This document shows, piece by piece, positions 32,279 to 41,014 of a DNA stretch of 45,917 bases. A model generated the notes under the pieces. That model was given only the letters and a program-made list of their open reading frames with translations. It did no database searches and was not told the DNA's origin. This DNA comes from Nocardioidaceae bacterium (GTDB taxonomy: Bacteria; Actinomycetota; Actinomycetes; Propionibacteriales; Nocardioidaceae), in contig WQZX01000018.1 of NCBI GenBank assembly GCA_009780515.1, positions 1 to 45,917 of the forward strand. The letters run 5' to 3'. Each line of letters begins with the position of its first letter. Position 1 is the stretch's first letter. A program made the translations under genes and the position numbers.

Positions 32279-33175
32279 TCAGCGCGAGTGGGCGCGCCGG
32301 GTCAGATCGGTGACGGCGAGGACGTCGGGATCGCTGAGCATCTCGACCTCGGTGACCAGCCCCGTCTCGTCGTCCAGCACGAACCCGAAGACGACCTGTG
32401 GCACGCCGCGCAGCTGCCACGTCGCGGCGGCGTACCCGTCGAGCACGATCGGTACGACGGCCCGCGCCTGCCCGCAGAACCGACCAGCGACGGCCTCGGC
32501 GCCGACCAGCAGCGGCTGGGCGCCCATGCCGACCGCGTGCCCGTCCGCGCGTACGACGGCGTCCGGGTCGAGCAGTTCCATCAGGGCCGCGAAGTCGCCC
32601 GCCTTGGAGGCCGCGAAGAAGGCGTCGACCACGCGTTGCTGGCGTGCCCGCACCTCGACCGCGCTCGCCGCCTCCGGCTCGCGGACGCGGCGGCGGCCAC
32701 GGCTCGCCAGCTGTCGCACGGCGGCGGCCGAGCGCCCGGTGATCGCCGCGATCTCGTCGAACGGCAGCCCGAACAGGTCGTGCAGCACAAAGGCGAGCCG
32801 CTCGGCGGGCGAGAGCAGGTCGAGCACGACCAGCAGCGCGGCATCCACCGACTCGGCCAGCTCGGCCTCGTCGACCGGCCCGGCTGCGGCCGACGGCGCC
32901 TCGGCCACGGCGTCGAGCGACGCGGCGTCGCGGCGCCCCCGGGCGCGCAGCCGGTCGAGGCACAGCCGCGAGGTGACGGTGGTCAGCCACGCGGGCGGCC
33001 GCTCGATCTCGGCCTGGTCGGCCGCGTCCCAGCGCAGCCATGCCTCCTGCAGCACGTCGTCGGCCTCGTCGGGCGACCCGAGCATCCGCACGGCCACGGC
33101 GCGCAGGCGGCCACGCTCGCCCTCGAACACCGCGTCCCCGGGTGCGGCGCCACTTGCTGGATGATCGTGGGTCAC
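32279..33175 (-). CDS. SigJ-like ECF RNA polymerase sigma factor
   Basis: A 298-residue extracytoplasmic-function sigma factor with an added C-terminal SnoaL-like domain. Region 2 includes AVRMLGSPDEADDVLQEAWLRW, region 4 LSPAERLAFVLHDLFGLPFDEIAAITGRS, then from about residue 185 QQRVVDAFFAASKAGDFAALMELLDPDAVV, the SnoaL start. In related ECF41/SigJ proteins this domain controls activity in place of an anti-sigma factor. GTG 33175 is chosen since GAGGAGG lies 8 bases upstream; GTG 33181 is too close. The usual DGGGK-like motif after DAVV reads DGHAV here. Confidence 0.87.
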   Translation of the reverse strand: MTHDHPASGAAPGDAVFEGERGRLRAVAVRMLGSPDEADDVLQEAWLRWDAADQAEIERPPAWLTTVTSRLCLDRLRARGRRDAASLDAVAEAPSAAAGPVDEAELAESVDAALLVVLDLLSPAERLAFVLHDLFGLPFDEIAAITGRSAAAVRQLASRGRRRVREPEAASAVEVRARQQRVVDAFFAASKAGDFAALMELLDPDAVVRADGHAVGMGAQPLLVGAEAVAGRFCGQARAVVPIVLDGYAAATWQLRGVPQVVFGFVLDDETGLVTEVEMLSDPDVLAVTDLTRRAHSR

Positions 33176-33256
33176 GGTCACATCCTCCTCTCGTCGTACG
33201 TCATCACCTCGACGCGCGGAGCGACCGCGACGTGACAGCCGATCCCAGGAGAAGCC

Positions 33257-33616
33257 ATGCCCGCCCTCAGCCTGTTCGCCGTCCTCCACCCGGTGACCGA
33301 CCTCGAGGCCTCCAAGGCCACCTACACCGCCCTGCTCGGCACCGAGCCGTCCCAGGACGCCCCCTACTACGTCGGGTACGACGTCGACGGCGTCCAGGTG
33401 GGCCTCGTGCCCGGCGGCTCGCAGACCGGGATGGCCGGCCCGCAGGTGCAGTGGATGACCGACGACCTCGAGGGCACCCTCGAGGCGCTCGTCGAGGCCG
33501 GTGCGACGGTGGCATCGGCCCCGCGCGACGTCGGCGGTGGCATGCGCGTCGCCGTCGTTCAGGACCCCGACGGCAACGAGTTCGGCGTCGTGAGCCCGAA
33601 CGTCGAGGCCGGCTGA
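33257..33616 (+). CDS. VOC family protein (glyoxalase/bleomycin-resistance fold)
   Basis: A 119-residue single-domain protein with the paired beta-alpha-beta-beta-beta units of the vicinal oxygen chelate fold: ALSLFAVLHPVTDLEASKATYTALLG at the start and VAVVQDPDGNEFGVVSPN at the end. His11 and the C-terminal Glu (NEFG) are metal-ligand candidates, but others are unclear. AGGAG lies 5 bases before ATG. It is divergent from the sigma factor and may belong to its regulon. Substrate not known. Confidence 0.85.
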   Translation: MPALSLFAVLHPVTDLEASKATYTALLGTEPSQDAPYYVGYDVDGVQVGLVPGGSQTGMAGPQVQWMTDDLEGTLEALVEAGATVASAPRDVGGGMRVAVVQDPDGNEFGVVSPNVEAG

Positions 33617-33686
33617 GCCACCCGGAGGGCGGTCGGGCCTGTCGGGCCTGTCGAGACCGTCGGTGGGCCGGCGTACCGTCGGCGGC

Positions 33687-34193
33687 ATGACTCCCAACGA
33701 GCTGCTCACCGAGGCGATCGGGCGGGTCCTCGAGTCGGTCGAGGGCGTCCTCGACGGGCTCGACGAGGAGGCGCTCACCGCCCGTCCGACCGCCGACGCC
33801 AACTCCATCGCGTGGCTGATCTGGCACCTCACCCGGGTGCAGGACGACCACGTCGCCGACGTCGCCGAGGTCGAGCAGACCTGGACCGCCCAGGGCTACG
33901 CCGATCGCTTCGGCCTGCCGTTCCCCGTCGAGGAGCACGGCTTCGGCCACACCTCCGAGCAGGTCGGCCAGGTGCGCGGCGTCCCGGCGGGTCTGTTGCT
34001 CGACTACTACCGGGCGACCCACCAGCAGACGCTCGACTACCTCGGCACGGTCGGCGAGGACGACCTCGACCGGGTCGTCGACACCCGTTGGGACCCGCCG
34101 GTGACCCTCGGCGTGCGGCTGGTCAGCGTGGTCAACGACTGCACCCAGCACGTCGGCCAGGCGGCGTACGTCAAGGGACTGCTGGGCGGCTGA
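33687..34193 (+). CDS. DinB-like (DUF664) metal-binding protein
   Basis: A 168-residue four-helix bundle protein of the DinB superfamily; many actinobacterial members are mycothiol-dependent transferases. Likely metal histidines are in SIAWLIWHLTRVQDDH (His about 47) and CTQHVGQAAYVKGL near the end, the usual HxxxH arrangement. ATG 33687 is preferred to 33663 because TACCGT lies 7 bases upstream and the N terminus then begins at the first helix. Substrate unknown. Confidence 0.85.
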   Translation: MTPNELLTEAIGRVLESVEGVLDGLDEEALTARPTADANSIAWLIWHLTRVQDDHVADVAEVEQTWTAQGYADRFGLPFPVEEHGFGHTSEQVGQVRGVPAGLLLDYYRATHQQTLDYLGTVGEDDLDRVVDTRWDPPVTLGVRLVSVVNDCTQHVGQAAYVKGLLGG

Positions 34194-34239
34194 ACATCCC
34201 CTGCTCACGGGGTGGATCCGACCTGCCAAGATCGGATGC

Positions 34240-35649
34240 ATGTCCGACAACCGTGAGCTCGCGCGGACGCTCGACCTCTCGCTTCGGGTGGGGGAGGTCC
34301 TGCTCTCGTCCGGCGCCGGCGCTGCCGATGTGACCGCGACCATGCGGGTCATCGCGCACGCGTACGGCATCCGCAACCCGACCGTCGACGTCACCTTCAC
34401 CCAGCTCGCCATGAGCGCGCAGACCACGCCCGACGAACCGCCGCTGCTGCAGATGCGCAGCGTGACCCAGCGCGAGATCGACTACGAGGACCTGACCAGC
34501 GTCGACCACCTCGTCCGCGACATCGCGGCCGGCCGCGTCGACGTGGCGGACGCCCGCGCCCAGGTCGCCCGCATCGTCTCCTCCGGCCACGCCCGCAAGC
34601 GGTGGGCGGCCACCGCCGGCTGGGGCGTGATGTGTGCCGGCATCGCCGTGCAGCTCGGCGGCACCTGGGAGGGCGTGCTGGTCGCGTTCGTCTCGGCGGT
34701 CGCCATCGACCGGCTGCAGCTGTTCATGGGGCGCTTCCGGCTGCCGTTCTTCTACCGGCAGATCGCCGGGGGCGCCGTCGCGACGCTGCTCGCAGCCGTC
34801 GCGACCAGGTTGGCCGCCCACTGGGTCCACATGGACGCCTCGGCCGTCGTCAGCGCCAACATCATGATGCTGCTGTCCGGCATCGGGTTCATGGGCGCGA
34901 TCCAGGACGCCCTGACCGGCTTCTACGTCACCGGTGGGGCACGGGTGCTCGAGGCGGTCCTGGCGACCGCCGGCGTCATCGCCGGTGTGACCGGCGGTCT
35001 GAGCCTCTCCTCGACGATCGGGCTGGACCTTCCTCCGCTCGTGCCCGCGCGCACCGACCTCGTCGGGATCGGCGTGGCCGCCCTCGGCGCTGGGTTCGGT
35101 GCCGCGGCGTTCGGCTTCGCGTCGTACGCACCGAAGCGGACGCTGCTGCCGATCGGCCTGCTCGGTGCTGCGGCGCTCGGAGTCAGCAGCGCCATCGCGC
35201 TGCGCGACTTCGCCGGAGCCTGGGCGACGGCGGTGGCGGCGTTCGGTGTCGGCCTGGTCAGCTTCACCATCGCCGGCCGGCTGCGGGTCCCGCCGCTCGT
35301 GGTCGTCGTACCTGCCGTCGTACCCATGCTTCCTGGTCTCTCCATCTACAAGGGCCTCTCGCTGCTCTCCGCGGCCTCCCACCCACGGGTGGGGCAGGGC
35401 CTGCTGGCGATGGTCACCGCCGCCTCGATCGCCATCGCCCTCGCCGCCGGCGTGATCCTCGGCGAGTACGTCGCCCAGCCGGTCCAGCGCGAGGCGCGAC
35501 GTGTGCCGCACCGGCTCGCCGGCCCGCGCCTCGTCGGCGTCACGCGGATCCGCCGCCGCACCCGCTCGGGCCTGCCGCGGCCGCGTCGTGGCGGTCCGCC
35601 GGGCGCTCCCGGCGGCCCTGCCGAGCAGACGCCCGACCCCACGCCTTAG
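34240..35649 (+). CDS. ThrE-type threonine/serine exporter
   Basis: A 469-residue membrane protein with the full-length ThrE layout: a soluble N-terminal domain (residues 1-115, with LLSSGAGAADVTATMRVIAHAYG and VTFTQLAMSAQTTPDEPP), then about ten hydrophobic helices with NIMMLLSGIGFMGAIQDALTG, and VPPLVVVVPAVVPMLPGLSIYKGLSLL in the second half. Corynebacterium ThrE exports threonine and serine by proton-motive force. The C-terminal 45 residues are Arg/Pro-rich and cytoplasmic. The start lacks a Shine-Dalgarno but has CAAGAT 7 bases upstream. The 3' end overlaps the convergent lipoprotein gene by 4 bases. Confidence 0.9.
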   Translation: MSDNRELARTLDLSLRVGEVLLSSGAGAADVTATMRVIAHAYGIRNPTVDVTFTQLAMSAQTTPDEPPLLQMRSVTQREIDYEDLTSVDHLVRDIAAGRVDVADARAQVARIVSSGHARKRWAATAGWGVMCAGIAVQLGGTWEGVLVAFVSAVAIDRLQLFMGRFRLPFFYRQIAGGAVATLLAAVATRLAAHWVHMDASAVVSANIMMLLSGIGFMGAIQDALTGFYVTGGARVLEAVLATAGVIAGVTGGLSLSSTIGLDLPPLVPARTDLVGIGVAALGAGFGAAAFGFASYAPKRTLLPIGLLGAAALGVSSAIALRDFAGAWATAVAAFGVGLVSFTIAGRLRVPPLVVVVPAVVPMLPGLSIYKGLSLLSAASHPRVGQGLLAMVTAASIAIALAAGVILGEYVAQPVQREARRVPHRLAGPRLVGVTRIRRRTRSGLPRPRRGGPPGAPGGPAEQTPDPTP

Positions 35650-36188
35650 CGTCGGGAGGCCGCCGTGAAGGCCGTGACGTCCACCGGGATCGGCTGCCCG
35701 ACGGGTGCGCTGGCGAGCAGCTCGACGGCGAGGTCGACGTACGAGCCGCTGCCGGTGCCGATCCGGAGACGGCTGATGGTCCAGACGTGCGCCCCGCCCT
35801 GGTACGCCGTCGCGGTGCCCACGGTGAACCGGGCGCTCGCACCCGGCGCCAGTGAAACCGGCCGCGGCCCCGGGTCGCGGACCTCGTACGTCGATCGGTC
35901 GGCGACACGGATGCGCAGCCGGCGCGGGCGATCCTGGCGCCAGCCGGCATGGCCTTCGGCCCGCACGACGGCGTACCCGTCCAGCACACAGCGCCGGGTG
36001 CCGGTGTTCCGCAGCGCGATGGTGAGGAACGGCTGGCTCATCACGCTCCCCGATCTCACGACGTGGGCCGCCAGGACCGGGTCCGCGCAGGCGGCGACGC
36101 CTGCCGGTCGGGCCGAGGCCGGTGCGCAGGCGGCGAGAAGCAGCAGCGACATCAGCGCGAACGCGCCCTGTACATGTGTTGTCCGCAT
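35646..36188 (-). CDS. DUF4232-type lipoprotein
   Basis: A 180-residue exported protein. From ATG 36188 it has a signal peptide with lipobox LAAC (Cys21); the longer frame to 36269 would bury it. The mature part has the DUF4232 pattern: ALRNTGTRRCVLDGYAVV, LAPGASARFTVG and a conserved pair of cysteines (about 30 and 64), giving an immunoglobulin-like beta sandwich. Function unknown in the family. No obvious Shine-Dalgarno. It overlaps the thrE-like gene's end by 4 bases on the opposite strand and is divergent from the ABC importer. Confidence 0.82.
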   Translation of the reverse strand: MRTTHVQGAFALMSLLLLAACAPASARPAGVAACADPVLAAHVVRSGSVMSQPFLTIALRNTGTRRCVLDGYAVVRAEGHAGWRQDRPRRLRIRVADRSTYEVRDPGPRPVSLAPGASARFTVGTATAYQGGAHVWTISRLRIGTGSGSYVDLAVELLASAPVGQPIPVDVTAFTAASRR

Positions 36189-36273
36189 GCCTGTTGGGAC
36201 GGGCGGGGAGCGGCTCGGGTTGCGCGCCGGTTGGTAACGGCCTGATAACGCCGGCGCCCACGGCGTCAAGGGA

Positions 36274-36294
36274 TTGGCCGATGATTTCGGCCAA
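36274..36294. promoter_or_regulatory. Inverted repeat before the ABC importer operon
   Basis: TTGGCCGA and TCGGCCAA form a perfect 8-base inverted pair around TGATT, 40 bases before the ATG of the binding-protein gene. It is the right size for a repressor dimer; no matching regulator gene is adjacent. TAACG also occurs twice just upstream. Confidence 0.5.
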
Positions 36295-36334
36295 CTGGCA
36301 GGATGCGACGCAACAGAACCAGAAAGGCAACAAC

Positions 36335-37237
36335 ATGCGCCGTGGAACCCTCGCAGTCGCCGGAGCGCTCGTCGCGACCGGCCTGACCCTGGCAGGTTGC
36401 GGATCCAACTCGCTGTCCGGCGGCGCTGCCAAGCACGCGACCGGCACCGTCACCCTCGACAAGAAGGCGGCGGCCATGGTGCCCGCGGCCCTGAAGAAGA
36501 AGGGCACGCTCACCGTCGGCAGCGACGCGAGCTACGCCCCGAGTGAGTTCCTCGCCGGTGACGGCAAGACCATCGAGGGCTTCGACGTCGACCTGTTCAC
36601 CGCGGTCGCGAAGACGATCGGCCTCAAGGCCGACTTCCAGAACGCGAACTTCGACTCGATCATCTCCGGCATCGACGCCAACAAGTACGACGTCGGCGTC
36701 TCGAGCTTCACGATCAACTCCGATCGCGAGAAGCAGGCCGACATGACCAGCTACTTCAACGCCGGCATCGAGTGGGCCGTCCCCTCCGGCGACCCGAAGA
36801 AGGTCGACGTCAAGAGCCCGTGCGGCCTGAGCATCGCGGTCCAGACCGGCACCGTCGAGCAGACCGACGACCTGCCGCCGAAGGTCGCCGCATGCAAGAA
36901 GGCCGGCAAGCCGATCACGGTGCTGCCCTACGTCCACCAGACCGACGTGACCACGGCGGTCGTCTCCGGCAAGGCCGACGCCATGCTGGCCGACTCGCCG
37001 GTGACCCAGTACGCCGTGAAGCTCGCCAAGGGCAAGCTGCAGACCGTCGGCGGCGTGTACGGCGCGGCGCCGTACGGCTTCGTCGTCTCGAAGGACAACA
37101 AGGGTCTGTCCCAGGCGATCGCCCTGGCGCTGAAGGACCTCAAGGCCAACGGCACCTACGACAAGATCCTGACCAGCTGGGGCGTCCAGCAGGGCGCGAT
37201 CAGCAGCTTCCAGGTCAGCCCGCACGTCGCAGGCTGA
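36335..37237 (+). CDS. Polar amino acid ABC transporter, substrate-binding lipoprotein
   Basis: A 300-residue lipid-anchored binding protein of the SBP family 3 type. Signal peptide ends with lipobox LAGC (Cys22). GTLTVGSDASYAPSEF and IEGFDVDLFTAVAKTIGLK are the family start; FDSIISGIDANKYDVGVSSFTI contains the hinge region, and TGTVEQTDDL is the second-lobe ligand loop. This fits a glutamate, glutamine, arginine or related polar amino acid. AAAGG lies 7 bases before ATG. It begins a three-gene operon with permease and ATPase. Confidence 0.93.
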   Translation: MRRGTLAVAGALVATGLTLAGCGSNSLSGGAAKHATGTVTLDKKAAAMVPAALKKKGTLTVGSDASYAPSEFLAGDGKTIEGFDVDLFTAVAKTIGLKADFQNANFDSIISGIDANKYDVGVSSFTINSDREKQADMTSYFNAGIEWAVPSGDPKKVDVKSPCGLSIAVQTGTVEQTDDLPPKVAACKKAGKPITVLPYVHQTDVTTAVVSGKADAMLADSPVTQYAVKLAKGKLQTVGGVYGAAPYGFVVSKDNKGLSQAIALALKDLKANGTYDKILTSWGVQQGAISSFQVSPHVAG

Positions 37238-37247
37238 CTGAAACCCG

Positions 37248-38240
37248 ATGAGCTCGACCCCCGCGTCCACCCTCCCCGGCCCCGCCGGGGAGGGTGACGG
37301 CCGTCCGGGCCCGATCCACGCCGTACCGGTGCGCCGTCCGGCGGTCTGGGTGTCGGTCGTCATCACGACCATCGTGGTGCTGATGGTCGCCGACGTGCTG
37401 GTGACCAACAAGAACATCCACTGGCCCTTCGTCTTCCAGGCGATGATCCAGTCGCCGGTGATCCGCGGCCTGCTGCTCGGCACGCTGCTCGGCACCGTGG
37501 GATCGATGGCGCTGGGCGTGGTCCTCGGCATCACCCTCGGGGTGATGCGGCTGTCGGACAACTGGGTGCTGCGCTGGGTCTCCTGGGTGTACGTCTGGTT
37601 CTTCCGGGCGATCCCGCGCTACGTGCTGCTCAGCACGATGGGCGTGCTCGGCTATCTCTGGCCGAAGGGCCTGGAGGTCGGTGTTCCGTTCCTGCACCAG
37701 GTCGCGGGCTGGTTCGGTGGTGAGCTCGACCCTTACATCACCACCGTCAACGCAAACCACCTGTTCGTCGGGCTGCTCGGCGGCATCCTCGGTCTGGGCC
37801 TCTCCGAGGGCGCCTACATGGCCGAGATCGCGCGTGCCGGCATCCTCTCGGTCGACCAGGGTCAGCACGAGGCGGCCCACGCGCTCGGCATGAGCAAGTC
37901 CACGACGATGCGCCGGATCGTTCTGCCACAGGCGATGCGGGTGATCGTGCCGCCGACCGGCAACGAGGCGGTGGGCATGCTCAAGGACACCTCGCTGCTG
38001 GTCGCGCTGCCGGTGACGGCCGAGATGTTCTACCAGCTCAGCGCGATCGGGAACAGGGAGTTCGAGCCGTTCGCGATCAGCGTCGCGGCGATCCTCTGGT
38101 ACCTCATCCTCGGCAGCGTCTTCATGGCCGTCCAGGCCTGGCTGGAGCGCCGGTACGGCCGCGGCTTCGGCAGCAGGACTGCGACCGAGTGGGGTGCGGC
38201 CGCGCGGGTTCTCGGCCGCCTGAACGCGGGTGCGCGATGA
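37248..38240 (+). CDS. Polar amino acid ABC transporter, permease
   Basis: A 330-residue membrane component of the HisM/GlnP family, with about six hydrophobic segments. The cytoplasmic EAA loop that docks on the ATPase is [30 protein letters not shown] single permease gene suggests a homodimer. The first 30 residues are Pro/Gly-rich and cytoplasmic. A large extra loop (about 125-165, [20 protein letters not shown]) lies between helices, not seen in short GlnP proteins. The start is 10 bases after the binding-protein stop; the end overlaps the ATPase start (ATGA). Confidence 0.93.
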   Translation: MSSTPASTLPGPAGEGDGRPGPIHAVPVRRPAVWVSVVITTIVVLMVADVLVTNKNIHWPFVFQAMIQSPVIRGLLLGTLLGTVGSMALGVVLGITLGVMRLSDNWVLRWVSWVYVWFFRAIPRYVLLSTMGVLGYLWPKGLEVGVPFLHQVAGWFGGELDPYITTVNANHLFVGLLGGILGLGLSEGAYMAEIARAGILSVDQGQHEAAHALGMSKSTTMRRIVLPQAMRVIVPPTGNEAVGMLKDTSLLVALPVTAEMFYQLSAIGNREFEPFAISVAAILWYLILGSVFMAVQAWLERRYGRGFGSRTATEWGAAARVLGRLNAGAR

Positions 38241-39037
38241 GCACGCCGTCCCTCGTGCACGCGGTGAACGTGCACAAGAGCTTCGGTCGCAACGAGGTGC
38301 TCAAGGGCATCGACCTCGACGTGTCGTCCGGCGAGGTCGTCTGCCTGCTCGGGCCCTCCGGCTCGGGCAAGACGACGTTCCTGCGCTGCATCAACCAGCT
38401 GGAGAAGATCGACGGCGGCCGGATCTGGGTCGACGGCGAGCTGGCCGGGTACGTCGAGAAGAACGGCCGGCTGTACACCCTCCCCGACAAGGCGATCGCA
38501 GCGCAGCGTCGCGAGATCGGGATGGTGTTCCAGCGGTTCAACCTCTTCCCGCACAAGACCGCGCTCGAGAACGTCACCGAGGCGCCGACCAAGGTCAAGG
38601 GTCAGTCCCGGGCCGAGGCGACCAAGCGCGCGCACGAGCTGCTCGAGCGGGTGGGCCTGGCGGAGCGCGCCGACCACTACCCGGCGCAGCTGTCCGGGGG
38701 CCAACAGCAGCGCGTCGCGATCGCGCGAGCGCTCGCGATGGACCCGAAGCTGATGCTCTTCGACGAGCCCACCAGCGCCCTCGACCCCGAGCTCGTCGGC
38801 GAGGTGCTGCGCGTCATGCGCGAGCTCGCCGACGCCGGCATGACGATGATCGTGGTGACCCACGAGGTCGCCTTCGCCCGTGACGTGGCCGATCGTGTCG
38901 TCTTCATGGACGGCGGCGTGGTCGTCGAGGAGGGCCCCGCTGCGCAGGTGATCCGCAATCCCGAGCACGAGCGCACCCGGGCGTTCCTGTCGCGCATCCG
39001 CTCCCAGGAGGAGCAGCACGAGGTGCCGGGCGCCTGA
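38237..39037 (+). CDS. Polar amino acid ABC transporter, ATP-binding protein
   Basis: A 266-residue ATPase of the GlnQ/HisP family. Walker A is GPSGSGKT (39-46), Q-loop MVFQRFNLF, signature LSGGQQQR (152-159), Walker [13 protein letters not shown] (Asp176, Glu177) and H-loop His209. An insertion before the Q-loop ([15 protein letters not shown]) is common in actinobacterial members. It powers import by the two upstream genes. Start overlaps the permease stop. The stop is followed at once by the 177-base palindromic element. Confidence 0.95.
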   Translation: MSTPSLVHAVNVHKSFGRNEVLKGIDLDVSSGEVVCLLGPSGSGKTTFLRCINQLEKIDGGRIWVDGELAGYVEKNGRLYTLPDKAIAAQRREIGMVFQRFNLFPHKTALENVTEAPTKVKGQSRAEATKRAHELLERVGLAERADHYPAQLSGGQQQRVAIARALAMDPKLMLFDEPTSALDPELVGEVLRVMRELADAGMTMIVVTHEVAFARDVADRVVFMDGGVVVEEGPAAQVIRNPEHERTRAFLSRIRSQEEQHEVPGA

Positions 39038-39039
39038 GT

Positions 39040-39216
39040 CCGGCTCAGCCTCAAATCACCGATCCCTCGCTACTGCGCGGCACCACACGGGCCCGCTGGC
39101 GGCGTTGGGCACGCTCGATGGTGCAACCAGACCGCCGTCGCGCGCCCGCCTTGCCATCACACCCGTCTGGTGCCGCGCAGCTCACGCGAGGGATCGGTGA
39201 TTTGAGGCTCAGCCGG
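39040..39216. repeat. 177-base imperfect palindromic element between convergent genes
   Basis: Outer arms of 31 bases (39040-39070 and 39186-39216) are complementary with a single mismatch. Inside are second arms of 19 bases (39073-39091 and 39162-39180), again with one mismatch; TA on one side and CTCAC on the other separate the tiers. The central 70 bases can form a smaller hairpin (GGCGG/CCGCC, GTTG..CAC/GTGCAAC). It begins 2 bases after the ABC ATPase stop and includes the MFS stop codon on the other side. It could be a bidirectional terminator, but is far larger than needed; a miniature mobile element is another possibility. No target duplication is seen. Confidence 0.85.
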
Positions 39217-40489
39217 CGGAGACGCTTACCCGGTAGCGCCAGAACACCGGCACCGCCAGCACGGCGATCACGCAGCCGACCACGACCAGTACGCCGCCGC
39301 CGGCTGCCGTGGCCGCCGTACCGACGAGGGCGGCGGCGCCACCGTGGGCGACGTCCGCGAGGCGTGGACCTCCCGCGACGACGACGGTGAAGACGCCCTG
39401 CAGCCGTCCGCGTACGTCGTCGGCCGCCGCCGACTGGAGCATCGAGGACCGGAACGCCGCGGAGGCCATGTCCGCCGCACCGCCGACCATCAGCGTGAAG
39501 ACGGCGAGGGCCAGCCAGGGCGTGGTGTCGGCTGCGTGGTCCGCGATGCCGACGGCCACGCCGAAGCCGGCCATCGCCAGGCCCCAGACGATGATCGACC
39601 ACACGACGGCCCGGCCCTGCGCGGTCATCCGTGAGACCCAGCCGGAGAACACGCCGCCGACGACCGCGCCCGCGGGGATGCCGGCGAAGAGCAGCGCGAA
39701 CGCGAGACCGCCGTCGGTCGGCCCGTGGAAGCTCTCGTGGGCGATCTGCGGGAAGAGCGCACGCGGCATGCCGAAGAACATCGCGATGATGTCGACGACG
39801 AAGGACATCCGCAGCACGGGGTGGTCCTTGAGGTAGGCCAGCCCGTCGATGACCGAGCGCAGCCCGGGCGCGCGGCCGCTGGTGCCCTCGATCGGCAGCG
39901 GCGGCAGCCTCCACACCGCCCACCACGTCGCGAGCAGCGAGCACGCGTCGATCAGGTAGAGCAAGGAGAAGCCGGTGATCGGGATCAGCGCGCCGCCGAC
40001 CAGCGGGCCGGCGATGCCGCCCGCCTGCATCACGGTCATGTTCAGCGAGTTGGCGGCCGGCAGCAGCTCGTCGGGCAGCAGCCGGGGGAGCACGGCGGTC
40101 CGCGTCGGCTGGTTGACCGCGAAGAACGCCTGCTGGATCGCGAACAGCCCCAGCAGCAGCCACACGTTGCCGAGCCCGAGGGCGGCCTGCAGCCAGAACA
40201 GCGCGCTGCACACGATCAGCCCGGTCGTCGTCACGCGTAGCAGCAGCCGCCGGTCGAAGTGGTCGGCGAGCGCGCCGCCCCACAGCCCGAAGACCACCAG
40301 CGGCACGAGCCCGAAGATGCCCGTGAGCCCGACGTACGCCGAGGAGCCGGTCTCGGCGAAGATCTGGGCCGGCACGGCGACGACCGTGAGCTGGGCGCCG
40401 ATGACGGTGACGATGTTGGCCGACCACAGCCGCCGGAAGTACGGGTTCTGCAACGGCCGGGTGTCGGCCAGCATCCCGCGTAGATTCAC
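39209..40489 (-). CDS. MFS transporter, EntS-like exporter
   Basis: A 426-residue carrier with about twelve membrane helices. The start RPLQNPYFRRLWSANIVTVIGAQLTVVAVPAQIF and the motif A loop GLWGGALADHFDRRLLLR match the enterobactin exporter/MFS_3 group. NQPTRTAVLPRLLPDELLPAANSLN is the characteristic helix 4-5 segment. Substrate not known; no siderophore genes are near. GTG 40489 has TAGCCT exactly 6 bases upstream; ATG 40474 is an alternative that would cut the conserved N terminus. The stop codon lies inside the palindromic element. Confidence 0.9.
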   Translation of the reverse strand: MNLRGMLADTRPLQNPYFRRLWSANIVTVIGAQLTVVAVPAQIFAETGSSAYVGLTGIFGLVPLVVFGLWGGALADHFDRRLLLRVTTTGLIVCSALFWLQAALGLGNVWLLLGLFAIQQAFFAVNQPTRTAVLPRLLPDELLPAANSLNMTVMQAGGIAGPLVGGALIPITGFSLLYLIDACSLLATWWAVWRLPPLPIEGTSGRAPGLRSVIDGLAYLKDHPVLRMSFVVDIIAMFFGMPRALFPQIAHESFHGPTDGGLAFALLFAGIPAGAVVGGVFSGWVSRMTAQGRAVVWSIIVWGLAMAGFGVAVGIADHAADTTPWLALAVFTLMVGGAADMASAAFRSSMLQSAAADDVRGRLQGVFTVVVAGGPRLADVAHGGAAALVGTAATAAGGGVLVVVGCVIAVLAVPVFWRYRVSVSAG

Positions 40490-40495
40490 CAGTGC

Positions 40496-40525
40496 AGGCT
40501 ACGGATCGGTGGGGATCCCAACCGA
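40496..40525. promoter_or_regulatory. MFS promoter with adjoining near-palindrome
   Basis: TAGCCT (minus strand 40501-40496) is the leaderless-type -10. Five bases upstream of it lies a 20-base palindrome with one mismatched pair (40506-40525, TCGGT..GGATCC..ACCGA). Its place between -10 and -35 suggests a repressor site. Confidence 0.45.
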
Positions 40526-40651
40526 ATCGCGGTGACCGCGACCGGTGTCACAGCCCTGGTGCAGAGGGTTGTCGAGACCTGTCGAAACGGCACCGTCCCG
40601 TTCGTGGCCTGGGTGAGGCGGCCGAACGGGCCGCGACCGGAGGAGAAGAAG

Positions 40652-41014
40652 ATGACGCACTACCTGATGTCCGTGCACGGTGCCGCCGAGCGCAACGAGT
40701 TCGGTGACTACGGCTCGAAGGAGGAGATGGAGCAGGCCTTCGCCGACACCGGCGCGTTCAACGAACGGCTGCAGCAGCAGGGCTACTGGGTGTTCGCGGG
40801 CGGCCTGCAGCCGGCCGGCACCGCGACCGTCGTCGACGGCCGTGGCGACTCGCCGGTGATCACCGACGGCCCCTATCTCGAGAGCAAGGAGTACATCGGC
40901 GGGTTCTGGGTGATCGACGCACCCGACCTCGACGTCGCCCTCAAGCTCGCGGCCGAGGGATCCAAGGCCTGCCGCGGCGTGGTCGAGGTCCGGCCCTTCG
41001 ACGGGCTCGCGTGA
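40652..41014 (+). CDS. YCII-related (DGPF) protein
   Basis: A 120-residue protein of the YCII/DGPF fold, a ferredoxin-like barrel. It keeps the DGPY variant of the DGPF motif (VITDGPYLESKEYIGGFWVID). Genes of this type are regular partners of ECF42 sigma factors, as here. The exact function is not established. GGAGGAG lies about 7 bases before ATG 40652, which decides the start; an in-frame ATG at 40532 has none. The stop overlaps the sigma factor GTG (41011-41014). Confidence 0.9.
   Translation: MTHYLMSVHGAAERNEFGDYGSKEEMEQAFADTGAFNERLQQQGYWVFAGGLQPAGTATVVDGRGDSPVITDGPYLESKEYIGGFWVIDAPDLDVALKLAAEGSKACRGVVEVRPFDGLA

Noticed and set aside
32279..33832. A long N-terminal extension of the SigJ-like sigma factor
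   Set aside because: The extension is antisense to the VOC and DinB genes; sigma region 2 begins soon after GTG 33175, which has a good ribosome-binding site.
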